64,000 nt of DNA. Source: Parasutterella muris. Lineage in GTDB: Bacteria > Pseudomonadota > Gammaproteobacteria > Burkholderiales > Burkholderiaceae_F. A model generated the notes under the pieces. That model was not told where the DNA came from, searched no databases, and worked only from the letters and a program-made list of their open reading frames with translations. The position numbers and the translations under genes were made by a program. How positions within the stretch are numbered: position 1 is the first letter of the stretch; every line of letters starts with the position of its first letter. Location of the stretch: NCBI RefSeq assembly GCF_009767915.1, contig NZ_WSRP01000004.1, positions 42,739 through 106,738 on the forward strand. Direction: 5' to 3'. Of this stretch, positions 47,300 through 56,696 are shown one piece after another.

Positions 47300-47956
47300 T
47301 TAGGGCCTAATCTCCCGATACCATGAGAGAACTTTATCTATGGTTTCCTGAAGCGTAAGTTCAGAGGAATCCAATATCCTCGCGCCTTCCGCCGGCTTGA
47401 GCGGGGCTACCGCGCGCTCAGTGTCGCGTCGGTCTCTCTCCTTCAAGTCAGAAACAAGGTCGTCGATTTTACTATCAATTCCTTTTTCTTTCAACTGGTT
47501 ATAACGTCTCTTTGCACGAGATTCGGCCGAAGCTGTAAGAAAAATTTTAAGACAGGCATCCGGGAACACCACTGCGCCCATATCCCTGCCGTCAGCCACA
47601 AGCCCCGGCTCCTGCGCGCAGCGTCTCTGTAGCTGAAAAAGCGCGTCCCGAACCGTAGGATAGGCCGCGATTTGACTCGCGTTTAATCCCGCTTCTTCAG
47701 TACGGATAACATCTGTCACATCTTCGTCGTTCAGATAAATTCTGCCGTCCTTAAAAAGCGGTTTCATATTTTCTGCGACTTTCGTCACGGCAGCCTGATC
47801 GTCAAGCGATACACCTTCTTTCACGCAGGCTGTCCCCGCCAGTCGGTAAAGCGCGCCGCTGTCCAGAACATGAAAACCTAAAACTTTGGCGACACCGGCC
47901 GAAACGCTGCCTTTGCCCGAAGCGACCGGTCCGTCAATCGCGATAATATCTGCCAT
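47300..47956 (-). CDS. cmk: Cytidylate kinase
   Basis: Cmk phosphorylates CMP and dCMP. I place the start at the ATG at 47956, 2 bases after the aroA stop, with GGAG eight bases upstream; this gives 218 residues. The P-loop is IDGPVASGKGSVSA (7-20), followed by LDSGALYRLAG, the family YR motif, and the ADGRDMGAVVFPDA region with its conserved Arg and Asp. It sits in the standard aroA-cmk-rpsA order. Confidence 0.96.
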   Translation of the reverse strand: MADIIAIDGPVASGKGSVSAGVAKVLGFHVLDSGALYRLAGTACVKEGVSLDDQAAVTKVAENMKPLFKDGRIYLNDEDVTDVIRTEEAGLNASQIAAYPTVRDALFQLQRRCAQEPGLVADGRDMGAVVFPDACLKIFLTASAESRAKRRYNQLKEKGIDSKIDDLVSDLKERDRRDTERAVAPLKPAEGARILDSSELTLQETIDKVLSWYREIRP

Positions 47957-47958
47957 TC

Positions 47959-49254
47959 TTAATTCTCCACCACTGTTGAAAGGCGAGTGAAATAATCCGG
48001 AAAAGTTTTTGCGACGCACTTCGGATCATTAATAAATACAGGAACACCGCCCGCCGCGATCAGGGACATGCACATTGCCATGCGATGGTCTTTGTAAGTG
48101 TCAAACGTCGCGCTCTGCAGTTTCTCTGGCGGTGTAATACGAATCCAATCCTCGCCGCTTTCCACCTTGCAGCCGACTTTGCTCAGCTCTTTTTCCATCG
48201 CGGCGATACGGTCGGTTTCCTTAACCCGCCAGCTGCCGATTCCTCTGAGCGTCGTCTCGCCGTCGCACATCGGCGCAATAGCCGCAAGCGTCATTGCCGC
48301 ATCCGGAATGGTTCTCACATCCGCGTCAATCCCGTGGAGTTTTTTCGCATAAGGATTCGGTGCGGTTTTGATCCAATTTTCACCGCGGGTAACCGATGCG
48401 CCCATCTTTGCCAGATACTCCACAAAAGCAGCGTCTCCCTGAACGCTGTCCTGTCCGACCCCTTCCACTTTGAGAGGTCCGACAAGAGCGCCAAGCGCGA
48501 GGAAATACGATGCGCTCGAAGCATCTGCTTCCACTTCAAAAACGCCCGGCGATTTGTAGCGCGCACGAGGAACAAGGAAGTCTTTCTCCGTTGTTTTTAC
48601 CGTCACACCGAATTTCTCCATGAGACGACACGTCAGCGAGACGTACGGCGAGCTGATCAGTTCGCCGTCTACGCGTATCCTCAGGCCTTCCTCCGGCGCA
48701 AGCAGAGGCGCAGCCATCAGAAGTCCTGAGAGGAACTGACTGGAGACATCTCCGCGAATGTGCGCGAGGTTTCCTCGAATGTGAAACGCCGGTTCAATTT
48801 TGATCGGTGGAAAACCTGCTTCGTTTAAATATGAAATTTTCGCGCCAAGTGCGTTGAGCGCTTCAACCAAATGCGCGATCGGACGCTCACGCATGCGGGC
48901 AACCCCGTCAAGCGTGTATTCCCCGCCGCTGAAAGCGAGCGAAGAGGCTAAAGGACGCATAGCGGTTCCCGCGTTGCCGAGAAAGAGATCGGCTTTTTTA
49001 ACCGGGAATGCTCCGCCGCAGCCCGTCACCTTAACGATCATGCCGTCTTCATTCTGCTCAAATCCGACTCCGAGCCCGCGCAGCGCGCCAAGCATCATTT
49101 CGGTATCTTCCGCCACCAAAAGGTTTCGCACCTCAGTGACGCCGTCGGATAAAGCCGACAGGAGAAGCGCCCGATTGGAAATACTTTTAGAACCCGGAAG
49201 ACTCACCGAGCCTCTAACCGCTGAAATCGGACTGACTCTGAGACATTCATTCAT
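47959..49254 (-). CDS. aroA: 3-phosphoshikimate 1-carboxyvinyltransferase (EPSP synthase)
   Basis: AroA joins shikimate 3-phosphate and phosphoenolpyruvate. The 431-residue product has LPGSKSISNRALLLSAL (19-35), the phosphoenolpyruvate loop LFLGNAGTAMRPL (90-102) and RVKETDRIAAMEKEL, all signatures of the family. The NAGTAMRP loop keeps Gly, Thr and Pro as in class I (glyphosate-sensitive) enzymes. It is followed by cmk after 2 bases and preceded by tyrA. Confidence 0.97.
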   Translation of the reverse strand: MNECLRVSPISAVRGSVSLPGSKSISNRALLLSALSDGVTEVRNLLVAEDTEMMLGALRGLGVGFEQNEDGMIVKVTGCGGAFPVKKADLFLGNAGTAMRPLASSLAFSGGEYTLDGVARMRERPIAHLVEALNALGAKISYLNEAGFPPIKIEPAFHIRGNLAHIRGDVSSQFLSGLLMAAPLLAPEEGLRIRVDGELISSPYVSLTCRLMEKFGVTVKTTEKDFLVPRARYKSPGVFEVEADASSASYFLALGALVGPLKVEGVGQDSVQGDAAFVEYLAKMGASVTRGENWIKTAPNPYAKKLHGIDADVRTIPDAAMTLAAIAPMCDGETTLRGIGSWRVKETDRIAAMEKELSKVGCKVESGEDWIRITPPEKLQSATFDTYKDHRMAMCMSLIAAGGVPVFINDPKCVAKTFPDYFTRLSTVVEN

Positions 49255-49274
49255 AAATAGAATCCTTTTTACTG

Positions 49275-50138
49275 CTATTTGCCGGGGAAAACCAGTCCGC
49301 GGCGATTACGCATCGCGTTCTCAAACACGCGTTCAATGGCCTGAGCGTCGCCCTCATCAATATATTTCTGGAGCGCGTCAAGCTCTTTGCGATAGCTGCG
49401 GAGCTCCTCGGAAATCGCGTCGCGGTTGCTGATGCAGATATCGCGCCACATCACAGGTGAGCTCGCCGCGATTCTGGTGAAGTCTCTAAATCCCGCACCC
49501 GCCATTTTCAATTTGACGTGCGCGGAAGGCTCCTTCGCGATCATGTCAACAAGCGCATAAGCAAGCACATGCGGAAGGTGGCTGACGGACGCAAAAATTC
49601 TGTCATGCTCCTCGGGCGTCATCTCCTGAACTTTGGAGCCCGCTTTTTTCCAGTTCTCCGTAATCAGTTCGACAACCTTCGGATCCATACCCTCGGCAGG
49701 CGTGGAGATCACAACCTTATTCAGAAAGAGATCGGGATCGGCGTACTCGACGCCCGGCATCTCGCCGCCCGCGATCGGATGCGCGGGCGCATACTGATTG
49801 AATTTATCTCCGAGCCCCTTGCGCGCGGCCGCAATGACCGAGCCGCGGGTGGAACCGACATCAGTGACCACCGCGCCCTTTTTAAGGTACTTGCCGATTT
49901 CGGCAAAAACGCTTTCCATCGCCTTGACAGGCACGGACACGACGATAATATCGGATTTCTCAACCGCCTCGCGAAGGGAGAGGGTACATTCGTCAGCGAC
50001 CTTTTTCTCAAGCGCGGTTTTCAGGTTCTCTTCATTGATATCAAAGGCGATTACATGATCGACAAGACCCGCCTTTTTCCAGCTCAGGGCTACGGATCCG
50101 CCGATCAGTCCGCAGCCCAATACAGACATTGTTGCCAA
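49275..50138 (-). CDS. tyrA: Prephenate dehydrogenase (TyrA)
   Basis: TyrA oxidises prephenate (or arogenate) to the tyrosine precursor with NAD(P). The Rossmann motif is VLGCGLIGGSVALSWKKAG (about 6-24), followed by DVGSTRGSV and PAHPIAGGEMPGVEYADPDLF, cut here at the known catalytic His region. I choose the TTG at 50138, since GGAG lies seven bases before it; the ATG at 50129 would have poor spacing. The product is then 287 residues. The start falls 2 bases after the hisC stop. It has no chorismate mutase domain, which is fused to PheA instead. Confidence 0.93.
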   Translation of the reverse strand: MATMSVLGCGLIGGSVALSWKKAGLVDHVIAFDINEENLKTALEKKVADECTLSLREAVEKSDIIVVSVPVKAMESVFAEIGKYLKKGAVVTDVGSTRGSVIAAARKGLGDKFNQYAPAHPIAGGEMPGVEYADPDLFLNKVVISTPAEGMDPKVVELITENWKKAGSKVQEMTPEEHDRIFASVSHLPHVLAYALVDMIAKEPSAHVKLKMAGAGFRDFTRIAASSPVMWRDICISNRDAISEELRSYRKELDALQKYIDEGDAQAIERVFENAMRNRRGLVFPGK

Positions 50139-50140
50139 AG

Positions 50141-51262
50141 CTACTCTCCGAACTTGTTCAGACCTTCCTTGAGAACCTCGAGGAATCTCTCGTTCTGCTC
50201 GGGTGTTCCGACCGTGACGCGAACCCATTCAGGAAGGTCATAAGAGCGCATACGGCGCACGATAATGCCCTTCTTCAGCAGATAATCGACAATCTCATCG
50301 GCATGGCTGCCGATGCGGACTGTGATGAAATTCGCATGAAGCCCCATATAAGGCAGTTCAAGCTGATCGAACGCTTCGGTCAGGAATTTAATGCCCTCTT
50401 TGTTAACTTCGAGCGTCTTCTTCACAAAATCCTGATCCTTGAGCGCGGCAAGAGCGGCGATCTGAGATAGATCATTCACGTTAAAGGGATGACGCACGCG
50501 GTTGAGCAGAGAAAGAAGCTCGGGCTGCGCAATACCGTACCCAACGCGGGCGCCCGCCAGCCCGTATGCCTTGGAGAAAGTTCTTGCGATCATCACGTTG
50601 GGGTGTCTGCGGACCATTTCGACAGAATCGCACTGAAGCGCAGGCTCTAAAAATTCCACATACGCCTCGTCAAAGAGCACCATAACATTCGGCGGAACCT
50701 GATCCAGGAACTGCAGGATGTCGTCCTCGGCCAAATACGTTCCGGTCGGATTATTCGGATTGGTCAGGAAAATCAGGCGGGTTCTCGAGTCAATCGCGTC
50801 AAGCATCGCCTGCAGATCCGCGTTGTAGTCGTCTGTTGCCGGCACTTCAATCGTTTCAGCACCGCAAAGACGCGCCACCATCGGATAAAGCGAGAAGGAG
50901 TACTGCGGATAAATCGCAGTTGTGCCGACGGAGAGCACCGTCTGTGCCGCCAGTCCGAGAAGCTCGCTCGAGCCGCTTCCGATCACAACCCAATCCTGAG
51001 GCACGCCGTACTTCTCGGCAATCGCCTTCTGCAGATGGTAGGAGTCCGCGTCCGGGTAACGGTTCAGGCTGAAGACCGCCTTAGAGACCGCTTCCTTAAC
51101 CTTGTCGCTCATGCCGTTCGGGTTTTCGTTGGCGACCAGCATGATAATATCTTCCGGCTTCAGGCCGAGATCCGCAGCAACGTCCTCAATCGGCTTGCTC
51201 GCCTTGTATTTATCCAGTTCCTGAACCCAGAGCGGGGTTTGGATTGTTTGTTCTTCGCTCAT
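50141..51262 (-). CDS. hisC: Histidinol-phosphate/aromatic aminotransferase (HisC family)
   Basis: The 373-residue PLP enzyme has the HisC fold-type I pattern: NPNGMSDKVKEA, NRYPDADSYHLQKAIAEKYG, LTNPNNPTG (166-174), FDEAYVEF (197-204) and the PLP lysine K231 in ARTFSKAYGLAGARVGYG. It lies between pheA and tyrA with a 4-base overlap to pheA. That placement suggests it also or mainly transaminates prephenate, phenylpyruvate or hydroxyphenylpyruvate. Whether it is the only HisC in the genome cannot be seen here. Confidence 0.93.
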   Translation of the reverse strand: MSEEQTIQTPLWVQELDKYKASKPIEDVAADLGLKPEDIIMLVANENPNGMSDKVKEAVSKAVFSLNRYPDADSYHLQKAIAEKYGVPQDWVVIGSGSSELLGLAAQTVLSVGTTAIYPQYSFSLYPMVARLCGAETIEVPATDDYNADLQAMLDAIDSRTRLIFLTNPNNPTGTYLAEDDILQFLDQVPPNVMVLFDEAYVEFLEPALQCDSVEMVRRHPNVMIARTFSKAYGLAGARVGYGIAQPELLSLLNRVRHPFNVNDLSQIAALAALKDQDFVKKTLEVNKEGIKFLTEAFDQLELPYMGLHANFITVRIGSHADEIVDYLLKKGIIVRRMRSYDLPEWVRVTVGTPEQNERFLEVLKEGLNKFGE

Positions 51263-52380
51263 AACTTTGTTCCTTTGTCTTCTGATCCGCTTTCTTCATT
51301 GGCAATCGGATAAGAGCCTAAATTCTTAAATGAAGCGCAGCTGCTGCGGAAATCATCCAGTGCGCTGCGTACCTTGGGATCATCGCAATGACCTTCAATA
51401 TCCACGTAGAAGAAATATTCCCATGAACCGCGTTTGGCCGGGCGCGACTCAAAGCGCGTCATTGAAACGCCGTGGTCATAGAGCGGCTTGAGCGCCTGAA
51501 AGAGCGCTCCGGCTTTATGCGGTACGGAAATAATCAGGGATGTTTTGTCTTTTCCCGGCGCCTTAGAGGGTGACGTTCCTTCTTTACCGAGCACCACAAA
51601 TCTCGTGCGGTTGGTGGACTGATCCTGAATGCTCGGATAAGCAATCTTCAGTCCGTAATGCTCAGCAGCCGCTTCGCCTGCGATCGCGGCGGATTCCGGA
51701 TCCAAAGAAGCGAGACGAGCCGCTTCGCCGTTGCTTGCCGCGGGGACCCGCTCAAGCTGCGGATAGTGGCGGTTCAGCCAGCTCACGCACTGTCCGAGCG
51801 ACTGTGGATGGGAGTAAACGCGCTTGACGCCGTCCATACAGCCGGACGTTGTCAGAAGATTATGGTTGATCGGGATTGAGGTCTCCGCAATGATCGTCAG
51901 ATTCGTGAGCTGAAGGCAGTCCATCGAGCGATTGACCGCGCCCTCAGTCGAGTTTTCGATCGGGACGATACCGTAGTCGGCGCTGCCCGCTTCCACCGCA
52001 TGAAACACATCATCAATGCGTTCACAGGCAATGCCGTCCACACCCGCTCCGAACTGACGAAGCATCGCAAGCTCGCTGAACGTGCCCTGAGGCCCGAGGT
52101 AAGCGACGCGCGCCTTATGTTCCAGCGCGCGGCAGGCGCTCATAATCTCTTTAAATATGCTGCTGATGCCCTTTTCCGTCATAGCGCCTTTGCTCTGCGC
52201 CCAAACTTTGCGCAGCACTTCGGCCTCCCGGTCGGGACGATAAACGGGCGCATTAGTGCTTCCCTTAACCGCACCGACCTTCTTTACAACTTCAGCTCTT
52301 CGATTCAGAAGCTCAACGATCTGAGCGTCGATTTCATCGATTTGAGCGCGAAGGGGTTTTAGCTCTTCATCAATGTTCAT
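51259..52380 (-). CDS. pheA: Bifunctional chorismate mutase/prephenate dehydratase
   Basis: The P-protein turns chorismate into prephenate and then phenylpyruvate. Of 373 residues, about 1-90 form an AroQ mutase (LRAQIDEIDAQIVELLNRRA and YRPDREAEVL). About 93-270 form the dehydratase (VAYLGPQGTFSELA, VPIENSTEGAVNRSMD and the TRF motif in STNRTRFVVLG). About 282-360 form the ACT domain for phenylalanine feedback, with HKAGALFQAL and SRPAKRGSWEYFF, the latter matching the GALV/ESRP feedback motifs. It follows serC after 14 bases. Confidence 0.97.
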   Translation of the reverse strand: MNIDEELKPLRAQIDEIDAQIVELLNRRAEVVKKVGAVKGSTNAPVYRPDREAEVLRKVWAQSKGAMTEKGISSIFKEIMSACRALEHKARVAYLGPQGTFSELAMLRQFGAGVDGIACERIDDVFHAVEAGSADYGIVPIENSTEGAVNRSMDCLQLTNLTIIAETSIPINHNLLTTSGCMDGVKRVYSHPQSLGQCVSWLNRHYPQLERVPAASNGEAARLASLDPESAAIAGEAAAEHYGLKIAYPSIQDQSTNRTRFVVLGKEGTSPSKAPGKDKTSLIISVPHKAGALFQALKPLYDHGVSMTRFESRPAKRGSWEYFFYVDIEGHCDDPKVRSALDDFRSSCASFKNLGSYPIANEESGSEDKGTKL

Positions 52381-52394
52381 TCTGAGTCTTCTCC

Positions 52395-53462
52395 TTAGCT
52401 GTGAGCTTCGGCAAATTTCTTCATATAGTCGGCAAGCACTTCCACCGCCTCGATACTGACGGCGTTGTACAGAGAAGCTCTCATGCCGCCGAGAATTCTG
52501 TGCCCTTTAATATTGGCAAGACGCTTCTCATAGGCCTGACGTACGAATTCGTCATTTAGTGACTCGTCTTTGAGGTTGAAGACGACATTCATGCGTGAAC
52601 GGGAAATCTTCTCCACGTTGTTGTAATAAAAGCCCTCGGACTGATCGATCAGATCGTAAAGGATCTGACTCTTAATGACAGAGCGGCGCTGCATTTCCTT
52701 GACACCGCCCTGATCGAGCAGCCAGCGCGCGACCAGATTGGCGATGTAGATCGCAAAGGTGGGCGGCGTGTTGTACATTGATTCGCTCTTTGCGTAGGTT
52801 TCGTAGTCGAGCATCGTCGGTGTCGAGGGATCGGCTCTTCCGAGCAGATCTCTGCGCGCGATGACGACGGTGAGCCCCGCCGGTCCGAAGTTCTTCTGAG
52901 CGCCCGCGAAGATAAGACCGAACTTGCGGACATCGACCGGCTGACTAAGAAAGTCGCTTGACATGTCCGCAATCAGGGGCACAGACACTTCGGGCGTATA
53001 CCAGTAGCGGATACCGTTAACCGTTTCATTAGAGCAGTAGTACAGGTAGGAAGCGTTCTCCGTCAGCTTGATTTCGTCCTGACGCGGCGCTCTGAGATCG
53101 ACGCAGGCCGCTTCGGCCGCTTCTCCGATCTTCTGAGCTTCCTTAAAGGCCTTCTTGCTCCAGACCCCGTTCACCGCATAATTGCCGCAGCCGCCCACGG
53201 AGAAGTTCATGGGGACCATAGCGAACTCTAAGTGACCGCCGCCCTGAAGGAACATGACTTCGTATTCATCAGGGATGCCGTAAAGCTCACGCAGCAGAGA
53301 GACTGTTTCACGGTAGATACCAATGAAGTCTTTGCTGCGGTGGCTCATTTCGAGGATGGACAGACCTAAGCCGTGCCAATCCGTCATTTCCGCTGCCGCC
53401 TGCTCAAGCACGCTGAGCGGCATGGCCGAAGGGCCGGCGGCAAAGTTATAAATTCTCGTCAT
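52395..53462 (-). CDS. serC: Phosphoserine aminotransferase
   Basis: SerC makes phosphoserine from phosphohydroxypyruvate and also serves pyridoxal synthesis. The 355-residue product starts [20 protein letters not shown], a family hallmark, and has [16 protein letters not shown] and the PLP lysine K190 in [14 protein letters not shown]. Its start lies inside the last 17 bases of gyrA, so the two are translationally coupled. The gyrA-serC-pheA order is characteristic of Betaproteobacteria and some Gammaproteobacteria. Confidence 0.97.
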   Translation of the reverse strand: MTRIYNFAAGPSAMPLSVLEQAAAEMTDWHGLGLSILEMSHRSKDFIGIYRETVSLLRELYGIPDEYEVMFLQGGGHLEFAMVPMNFSVGGCGNYAVNGVWSKKAFKEAQKIGEAAEAACVDLRAPRQDEIKLTENASYLYYCSNETVNGIRYWYTPEVSVPLIADMSSDFLSQPVDVRKFGLIFAGAQKNFGPAGLTVVIARRDLLGRADPSTPTMLDYETYAKSESMYNTPPTFAIYIANLVARWLLDQGGVKEMQRRSVIKSQILYDLIDQSEGFYYNNVEKISRSRMNVVFNLKDESLNDEFVRQAYEKRLANIKGHRILGGMRASLYNAVSIEAVEVLADYMKKFAEAHS

Positions 53463-56238
53463 CTTTTTCTTCCTCGATGATTTCGCGGTCTTTCTCTTCG
53501 ATCTCTTTTTCTTCTGCCGCTGTTTCGGAAATGACTTCGGCCTCTACGGCGTTTTCATCCGAAGCGGCATCTCCGTCATCGTTCTCCGTCACGCGTTCCA
53601 GGCCGACCAGGTGAACGTCGGAAGCCATAGAAATCAGTGTGACGCCCTGAGTGTTGCGCGACATCACGCGAATTTCGCTGACGCGTGTTCTCACGAGTTT
53701 GCCCTCGGAGGTAAGAAGAATGATTTCATCTTCATCCTTGACGAGGAGCGCTGCGACCACCTTGCCGTTGCGTTCCGACGTCTGGATAGAGATCATGCCC
53801 TTAGTGCCGCGGCCGTGGCGGGTGTAGTCCGCAATCGGAGTACGTTTGCCGTAACCGTTTTCGGTAGCGGTAAGGACTGTCATGTCATCGTCGCCCGCGA
53901 CCAGCATCGCGATCAGTTTCTGTCCGAACTCAAGACGCATACCGCGGACACCGGTTGCAGCGCGGCCCATGCTGCGGACTTCGTCTTCGGCAAAGCGTAC
54001 CGCCTTGCCGTCGTCGCTGAAGAGCATCACATCGTGCCTGCCGTCAGTGACAGCCGCGCCGATCAGCACGTCGTCTTCAAGCAGGTTGATGGCGATAATG
54101 CCCGCCCTGCGCTGATTTCTAAAGTCGCCGATCGGAGTCTTCTTAACGGTACCCGAGGCGGTTGCCATAAAGATGTACCAGTCTTTGTCGTAGTCCTCGT
54201 CGGAGATCGGAAGGACAACCGTGACTTTTTCGTCCTCCACGAGTTCAAGGAGGTTAACGATCGGTCTGCCTTTGGAAGCCGAAGAGCCTTCCGGAACATC
54301 CCAGACGTTAAGCCAGTACATGCGGCCTTTATTCGTGAAGCAGAGCAGCACGTCATGGGTAGTCGCCACAAAGAGCTGGTTAATCAGATCGCCCTCGCGC
54401 ATCTGAGCCGCTTTCTTACCCTGTCCGCCGCGTTTCTGAGCGCGGTACTCGGTCGAAGCCTGGCTCTTGATGTAGCCGGTATCGGTCATGGTGACCACCA
54501 TTTCGCGAAGCGGAATCAGATCTTTCGTCTTAACACCTTCGGCAAACGGAACGATCTCTGTCAGACGTTCGTCGCCGTACTGAGCCTGAATATCTCTCAG
54601 ACTCTGGGCAATGATCTGTGTCACGCGCTCGGGTTTTCTCAGAATATCGTTGAGATCGACAATCTGATCGGCAAGTGCCTGATAGTCGCCGCGAATCTTG
54701 TCCTGCTCGAGACCGGTCAGGCTCTGCAGGCGCATCTGAAGAATATTTCTTGCCTGAAGCGAGCTCAGTCGATAAGTCTTTTGATCGGTGAGACCAAGAT
54801 TGAGATCCTCGCCCTTCGGACGCATTTCGCTCTTATCCATCTGAGCTCGTTCAATCAGCTGAGCGGCAATTTCAGCCGGCCACTCGCGCGCGAGCAGACG
54901 AGCCTCGGCTTCCTGGCCGTTGGCTGATGTCTTGATGATCTCAATGAATTCATCGAGGTTGGCGAGCGCGACCGCCTGGCCTTCCACCAAATAGATCTTG
55001 GAAATCGCCTTATCGAGCTGGAAGCGTGTCCGGCGGTTCACCACTTCTCTTCTGAAGAAGAGGAATTCCTGAATAATTTCCTTGATATTGAGCAGTTTCG
55101 GCTGACCGTTCACCAGAGCGACCAAGTTAATGCCGAAGGAATCCTGAAGCTGCGTGTTCTTATAAAGCTGATTGAGAACAACGTTGGCGTTGGCGCCGCG
55201 TTTGAGCTCGATAACGCCGCGCATACCGGTTTTATCGGATTCGTCGCGAACGTAGGAAATACCTTCGATTTTCTTTTCACTGCCGAGCTGAGAAATCTTC
55301 TCCAGCAGCAGGCGCTTATTCACCTGATAAGGGATTTCGTCGATGATGATGGATTCACGGTTGCCGTTATCCCATTCTTCAATATGCGTTTTGGCGCGAA
55401 GCACCGCTTTGCCTTTACCGGTTCTGTAGGCTTCGTGCACATCGGCAAGACCGTAAAGAATACCGCCTGTGGGGAAGTCCGGCGCGGGAAGAACCTTGAT
55501 GATCTCATCAATCGTCGCATCCGGATGCTCAAGCATCAGCAGACACGCGTTGACTGTTTCAGAGAGGTTGTGCGGCGGAATATTGGTCGCCATACCGACC
55601 GCGATACCGGCCGATCCGTTGACCAGCAGCTCCGGAAGCAGCGTCGGGAGAACCGTCGGCTCTTTTTCGCTACCGTCGTAGTTCGGTACAAAATCAACAG
55701 CGTCCTCTTCGAGACCGACAAGCATTTCAGAAGAAATCTTTGCCAAACGAACTTCGGTGTAACGCATCGCCGCAGCGCCGTCACCGTCGATTGAGCCGAA
55801 GTTGCCCTGCCCGTCAACCAGCGGATAGCGCATGGAGAAACTCTGCGCCATACGAACGATCGTTTCGTAGGCGGCGGAGTCGCCGTGCGGATGGTATTTA
55901 CCGAGCACGTCTCCGACGACGCGAGCGGATTTCTTATGCGCGCTGTTGTAAGTGTTGTTCAGCTCATGCATCGCGAACAGCACACGGCGGTGTACCGGTT
56001 TCAGGCCGTCTCGCACGTCCGGAAGCGCGCGACCCATGATGACGCTCATCGCGTAATCCAGGTAAGAGCGGCGCATTTCCTCTTCAAGCGAAACGCGTTC
56101 CGCTTTATTAACCTGCTCACGAATCAGCGCCCAATCGGGTTCGCCTCTGCGGTCGGTCTTGCGGCCGCGGGGACGGCGCTTGCCTTCTTCGCCTTCCGGC
56201 TTTTCTTTTGTGTCTTCGTTCTGATCGTTGTCAGCCAT
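53446..56238 (-). CDS. gyrA: DNA gyrase subunit A
   Basis: GyrA cuts and rejoins DNA in gyrase. The 930-residue product has the catalytic Tyr160 in [10 protein letters not shown] and the GyrA-box QRGGQGKKA, which marks it as gyrase and not ParC, within the C-terminal beta-pinwheel. The quinolone region reads [17 protein letters not shown]: the E. coli Ser83 equivalent is Ser121, and the Asp87 equivalent is Glu125. It has extra charged ends: a 38-residue Lys/Arg/Glu head and a 40-residue Glu-rich tail. It begins the serC-pheA-hisC-tyrA-aroA-cmk-rpsA-ihfB block. Confidence 0.98.
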   Translation of the reverse strand: MADNDQNEDTKEKPEGEEGKRRPRGRKTDRRGEPDWALIREQVNKAERVSLEEEMRRSYLDYAMSVIMGRALPDVRDGLKPVHRRVLFAMHELNNTYNSAHKKSARVVGDVLGKYHPHGDSAAYETIVRMAQSFSMRYPLVDGQGNFGSIDGDGAAAMRYTEVRLAKISSEMLVGLEEDAVDFVPNYDGSEKEPTVLPTLLPELLVNGSAGIAVGMATNIPPHNLSETVNACLLMLEHPDATIDEIIKVLPAPDFPTGGILYGLADVHEAYRTGKGKAVLRAKTHIEEWDNGNRESIIIDEIPYQVNKRLLLEKISQLGSEKKIEGISYVRDESDKTGMRGVIELKRGANANVVLNQLYKNTQLQDSFGINLVALVNGQPKLLNIKEIIQEFLFFRREVVNRRTRFQLDKAISKIYLVEGQAVALANLDEFIEIIKTSANGQEAEARLLAREWPAEIAAQLIERAQMDKSEMRPKGEDLNLGLTDQKTYRLSSLQARNILQMRLQSLTGLEQDKIRGDYQALADQIVDLNDILRKPERVTQIIAQSLRDIQAQYGDERLTEIVPFAEGVKTKDLIPLREMVVTMTDTGYIKSQASTEYRAQKRGGQGKKAAQMREGDLINQLFVATTHDVLLCFTNKGRMYWLNVWDVPEGSSASKGRPIVNLLELVEDEKVTVVLPISDEDYDKDWYIFMATASGTVKKTPIGDFRNQRRAGIIAINLLEDDVLIGAAVTDGRHDVMLFSDDGKAVRFAEDEVRSMGRAATGVRGMRLEFGQKLIAMLVAGDDDMTVLTATENGYGKRTPIADYTRHGRGTKGMISIQTSERNGKVVAALLVKDEDEIILLTSEGKLVRTRVSEIRVMSRNTQGVTLISMASDVHLVGLERVTENDDGDAASDENAVEAEVISETAAEEKEIEEKDREIIEEEKDDENL

Positions 56239-56351
56239 CTGTAAATCCTTTTATGACATCAAAAATTAACCTGTCAATTTTACGTGACGAAACGCCAAAT
56301 AATACCGAAAACGATGCTAAAACTTATTTTGATCGATTTTTATGTGATATT

Positions 56352-56374
56352 GTAAGACGATACTATCGTATTAC
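56352..56374. promoter_or_regulatory. Palindromic operator upstream of the HigA-type gene
   Basis: GTAAgACGATA-C-TATCGTaTTAC is a 23-base inverted repeat with one mismatched pair, centred on C56363; its core ACGATACTATCGT is perfect. It ends 7 bases before the start codon of the adjacent HTH gene, in AT-rich sequence. HigA-type antitoxins bind such sites to repress their own genes. Confidence 0.65.
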
Positions 56375-56381
56375 GTTACTA

Positions 56382-56696
56382 ATGATTGATTTATCTTCCA
56401 TTCATCCCGGGACGATTTTAAAAACAGTGTTTTTAGAGCCGCTCGGCATCACGCCTTATCGACTTGCCAAAGACATCGGCGTGCCGCAGACGCGCATCAG
56501 TCAGATACTTGCGGAAAAACGAAGCGTGAGCGCGGACACGGCGCTGCGCCTGTCGCGCTATTTCGGATTAGACGATAATTTCTTTTTAGTGGCTCAGGCC
56601 TCCTACGAGCTAAGCAGGACGCGTCCTCTCATCGAGGATGAACTTAGACACATTAAGCCGTTCAACCCGGCAGCCGAGACAAACGATGAAAGCTGA
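56382..56696 (+). CDS. HigA/VapI-type XRE regulator without adjacent toxin
   Basis: The 104-residue product (ATG at 56382; the longer upstream frame is not family-like) carries IHPGTILKTVFLEPLGITPY (7-26) and VPQTRISQILAEKRSVSADT (34-53), followed by ALRLSRYFG. This is the HigA antitoxin/VapI HTH signature. There is no HigB-like toxin on either side: gyrA is divergent upstream and the deaminase gene overlaps downstream. A 23-base palindrome just before the start is a likely autorepression site. It may therefore act as a solo repressor controlling itself and the deaminase gene. Confidence 0.85.
   Translation: MIDLSSIHPGTILKTVFLEPLGITPYRLAKDIGVPQTRISQILAEKRSVSADTALRLSRYFGLDDNFFLVAQASYELSRTRPLIEDELRHIKPFNPAAETNDES

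Noticed and set aside
56208..56381. Longer frame in front of the HigA-type gene.
   Set aside because: The 58 extra residues cross the palindromic operator and the gyrA start and have no family similarity.
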